From: DAOUKH01 sp964291475
Lineage (GTDB): Bacteria; Chloroflexota; Dehalococcoidia; SHYB01
Assembly: GCA_964291475.2 (NCBI GenBank)
Contig: OZ220083.1
Span: forward strand, 1 to 64,000
Length of the DNA stretch: 64,000 nt
Reading direction: 5' to 3'
A program made the translations under genes and the position numbers. Of the stretch, positions 62,014 to 64,000 are shown in pieces. The notes below the pieces were generated by a model that did no database searches, was not told the DNA's origin, and saw nothing but the letters and a program-made list of their open reading frames with translations. Position 1 is the stretch's first letter, and the number at the start of each line of letters is the position of its first letter.

Positions 62014-63267
62014 ATGGCAAAGCGCGACGACGCCGAAATGAAGGGGAAGATCACCGAGGACGGCGTGCAGCGCTACCGGAACCGGATCGGCGTGCTTATC
62101 CCCGACGCGCCTCCCTTCAACCACGAGGCGCACAAGGACACCATCCGGCACTTCGCCAACTGCTACGGCGACGACAACCCGCTCTTCTGCGACGAGGAAT
62201 ACGGCAAAACAACCCGCTGGGGCGGCATCATCGCTCCGCCGCAGTACATCATCACCCTGGAGCGCACCACCGTGCCGCCCATCCCGGCGGAGGTGCGCAA
62301 GGCCGGGGCCGGCGCCCTCCGCGGCGTCCCCAACTACCTCTCCGGCGGCAACTACGAGTGGGTCCGCCCCATCTTGCCCGGCGACCAGATCCGCATGAAC
62401 TATTTCATCGAGGACGTCGAGGAGAAGCGGAGCGAGTTCGGCGGCGGCAAGGCGGCGATCATCCACCACCGGAAGGAGTACATCAACCAGCGCGACGAGA
62501 TGGTCGCCATCCGGCGCTTCTACTTCTTCCACGTCGAGCGCGAGGCGTCGGAGAAGACCGGCAAGTACACCAAGACCTACGAGCCGACCTACTACGACGA
62601 CGACTACCTGGCCAAGATCGACGAGGCCTACGAGAACGAGTACCGCCGCGGCGCCGACACCCTCTACTGGGAGGACGTCGAGCCCGGCATGGAGATGCCC
62701 ACCATGGTCAAGGGCCCCCTGGAGACCAAGGACATGGTGATGTGGCACATGGGCATCGGCTTCGGCATCTTCCGCGTCGGCGCCTACCGCATGGACTACC
62801 TGAACCGCAAGCGCATCCCCGCCTTCTACACCAAGACCGAGGACGGCTTCTGGTCGCCCGCCCAGCGCGTCCACTGGGACGACGCCCGCGCCAAGAGGGT
62901 CGGCAACCCCCGCGCCTACGACTACGGCAACGTCCGCACCTCGTGGATCATGCACTACCTCACCAACTGGGTCGGCGACGACGGCTTCGTCTGGAAGGAG
63001 TCGGACCAGGCGCGCAAGTTCAACTACCACGGCGACACGACGTGGGTGAAGGGCAAGGTCACCGAGAAGCGCCGCGAGGACGACCTCAACGTCGTCGAGC
63101 TCGACGTCTGGTGCGAGAACCAGCGCGGCGAGGTCTCATCGCCGGGCCACGGCGTCGTGCTCCTGCCCTCCCGGGAGCGCGGCCCCGTCCGCATACCCGT
63201 CACCGACATCAAGCCCACCCCCATGAAGACCGACTTCGCCGTCGACACCCCCGGCTGCGTCTGGTAG
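62014..63267 (+). CDS. MaoC-like hydratase/dehydratase family protein
   Basis: The protein has 417 residues from ATG 62014 with CAGGAGGAT upstream. Hot-dog fold patterns: IRHFANCYGDDNPLFCDEEYGKTTRWGGIIAPPQYI (first domain, with MaoC Asp/His-like DDNP) and a C-terminal WITDYLTNW-like IMHYLTNWVGDDG, with GVVLLPSRERG at the end. Two tandem hot-dog domains are likely. Hydrates or dehydrates an acyl-CoA. Separated by a repeat tract from a downstream thiolase-like gene, a probable functional partner. Confidence 0.85.
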   Translation: MAKRDDAEMKGKITEDGVQRYRNRIGVLIPDAPPFNHEAHKDTIRHFANCYGDDNPLFCDEEYGKTTRWGGIIAPPQYIITLERTTVPPIPAEVRKAGAGALRGVPNYLSGGNYEWVRPILPGDQIRMNYFIEDVEEKRSEFGGGKAAIIHHRKEYINQRDEMVAIRRFYFFHVEREASEKTGKYTKTYEPTYYDDDYLAKIDEAYENEYRRGADTLYWEDVEPGMEMPTMVKGPLETKDMVMWHMGIGFGIFRVGAYRMDYLNRKRIPAFYTKTEDGFWSPAQRVHWDDARAKRVGNPRAYDYGNVRTSWIMHYLTNWVGDDGFVWKESDQARKFNYHGDTTWVKGKVTEKRREDDLNVVELDVWCENQRGEVSSPGHGVVLLPSRERGPVRIPVTDIKPTPMKTDFAVDTPGCVW

Positions 63268-63400
63268 CAAACCTCTCCCCCTCTGGGGGAGATTTGAGAG
63301 AGGGTACGCGCCGCTAGGCGCGTCGGCGGGGCCGGGTGGTCTTACCTCTTCTCCCCACGGGAGAAGATTGAGATGAGGGGCCCCCTCACAACCACCGTCG
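63268..63400. repeat. Palindromic-repeat tract (inverted orientation)
   Basis: 63273-63306 (CTCCCCCTCTGGGGGAG) and 63340-63385 (CTCTTCTCCCC..GGGAGAAGATTGAG) are reverse-oriented units of the window-wide family. Confidence 0.65.
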
Positions 63401-63475
63401 GCCAACAATTGCCGTACAATCGCCCCGCGGAAGAAGACTTCCTCTACAATCCTCATCCTCAAAGGAAGGAGCGCC

Positions 63476-64000
63476 ATGCCGAAGCCGAGGGACGTGGCCA
63501 TCGTCGGCGTCTACGCGACGGAGCAGGAGCGCGTCTCCCAGCGCACGTCGCAGGAGATCAGCATGGAGGCCATCCTCGGCGCCCTCGACGACGCCGGCCT
63601 CTCCATGGACGACGTCGACGCCTACTTCGGCTCCTCCTTCCCCCTCGGCAATGGCCAGGGCCCGACCGAGGGTAACGTCTCCTACCAGCTCAACCGCCCT
63701 TTCAGCCTCGTCCTCCAGATGTCCGGCGCGATGGCCCTCATCCAAGCCGCCGCCGCCATCCGCGACGGCGTGTGCGAGGTCGCCATCCTCGCCTCGGGCA
63801 ACTCGCGCGCCGCCTCCGACGGCAGCGTGGTCGACTGGACGCGTCCCGACTTCGAGTTCACCGAGTGGACGGGGTCGATGACACCGGGCCAGATGGCGAT
63901 GCAGATGCGCCGCCACATGCACGAGTTCGGCACCACCCCGGAGCAGATCGCCCACGGCTGCGCCGTCGTCCGCAACAACGGCCACATCAACCCCGACGCC
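63476..64000 (+). CDS. Thiolase-like protein (partial, cut by the window end)
   Basis: 175 codons are visible from ATG 63476 with AAGGAAGGAG upstream; no stop before 64000. DVAIVGVYATEQERVSQRTSQE begins a thiolase fold. ALDDAGLSMDDVDAYFGSSFPL and ALIQAAAAIRDGVCEVAILASGNSR follow. The nucleophile segment reads LVLQMSGAMALIQ, with no Cys, as in the protein at 6237-7388. This suggests a non-thiolytic thiolase-like (SCP-x/Ltp2-type) member. A DUF35 partner may lie beyond the window. Confidence 0.8.
   Translation, partial: MPKPRDVAIVGVYATEQERVSQRTSQEISMEAILGALDDAGLSMDDVDAYFGSSFPLGNGQGPTEGNVSYQLNRPFSLVLQMSGAMALIQAAAAIRDGVCEVAILASGNSRAASDGSVVDWTRPDFEFTEWTGSMTPGQMAMQMRRHMHEFGTTPEQIAHGCAVVRNNGHINPDA

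Overview
This is a 64 kb window of high-GC bacterial chromosome. I read it as Chloroflexota, probably a Dehalococcoidia/SAR202-type lineage. That is an inference from the gene mix: several CaiB/BaiF CoA-transferases, MmgE/PrpD, thiolase-like proteins paired with DUF35 zinc-ribbon/OB-fold proteins, amidohydrolases, a bacterial ferredoxin-thioredoxin reductase, and intergenic spaces filled with one family of short palindromic repeats. There are no rRNA genes, no prophage and no CRISPR array.

Layout. 0.07-3.2 kb: a membrane Ser/Thr kinase with a PQQ-type propeller, then a VapBC module with a palindromic operator. 3.2-10.9 kb: CoA-transferase pair, DUF35/thiolase-like pair, a DUF2283/DUF4258 pair, tRNA-Arg, a beta-hydroxyacid dehydrogenase, MmgE/PrpD and a small multidrug-export-type membrane protein. 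11-12.5 kb: a small HTH protein, a pilin-like protein and ferredoxin-thioredoxin reductase with an in-frame UGA. 12.5-18.9 kb: an acyl-CoA operon (epimerase-like, thiolase, HMG-CoA-synthase/OB fusion), a cupin, an SDR, AmrB and RadC. 19.3-20.6 kb: an IS481-like element. 20.7-20.9 kb: a candidate structured RNA. 21.5-26.8 kb: a translation superoperon read leftwards (tRNA-Thr, tRNA-Tyr, tRNA-Thr, tuf, rpmG, secE, nusG, rplK, rplA, attenuator, rplJ, rplL). 26.8-31.5 kb: D-aminoacylase-like amidohydrolase, CMD protein, amt-PII, GNAT. 31.5-41.7 kb: a long leftward cluster (DRE-TIM metallolyase, orphan UGSC-partner paralogue, MobA, MoaD, AOR, NuoE-like, NuoF-like, formate dehydrogenase). 41.7-43.8 kb: a second copy of the structured RNA, repeats, and a second, frameshifted IS481-like element. 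43.8-64 kb: acsA, HAD, NUDIX, SDR, an ERG4/ERG24-type membrane protein, M20 peptidase, a UGSC selenoprotein with its partner, CoA-transferase, nitroreductase, a lipoprotein, two amidohydrolases, cupin, tyrosine phosphatase, a DinB-like protein, a MaoC-like hydratase and a truncated thiolase-like gene.

The two most interesting signals are these. (1) Two genes need UGA read as selenocysteine, and each has a hairpin of the right geometry just after the UGA. One is a UGSC-family protein, a family already known to carry Sec. The other is a ferredoxin-thioredoxin reductase catalytic subunit in which Sec replaces the second active-site cysteine (CHC becomes CHU). (2) A promoter + LexA-like palindrome + multi-hairpin transcript occurs twice. 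Its hairpins carry GGA at or next to the loop, and its stems vary with pairing preserved, which resembles a Csr/Rsm-type protein-sequestering RNA or a structured leader.

The theme of the genes is redox and acyl-CoA catabolism. Formate and aldehyde oxidation feed a NAD-linked flavoprotein, molybdopterin genes supply the cofactor, and AcsA, CoA-transferases and thiolase/hydratase proteins process organic acids.
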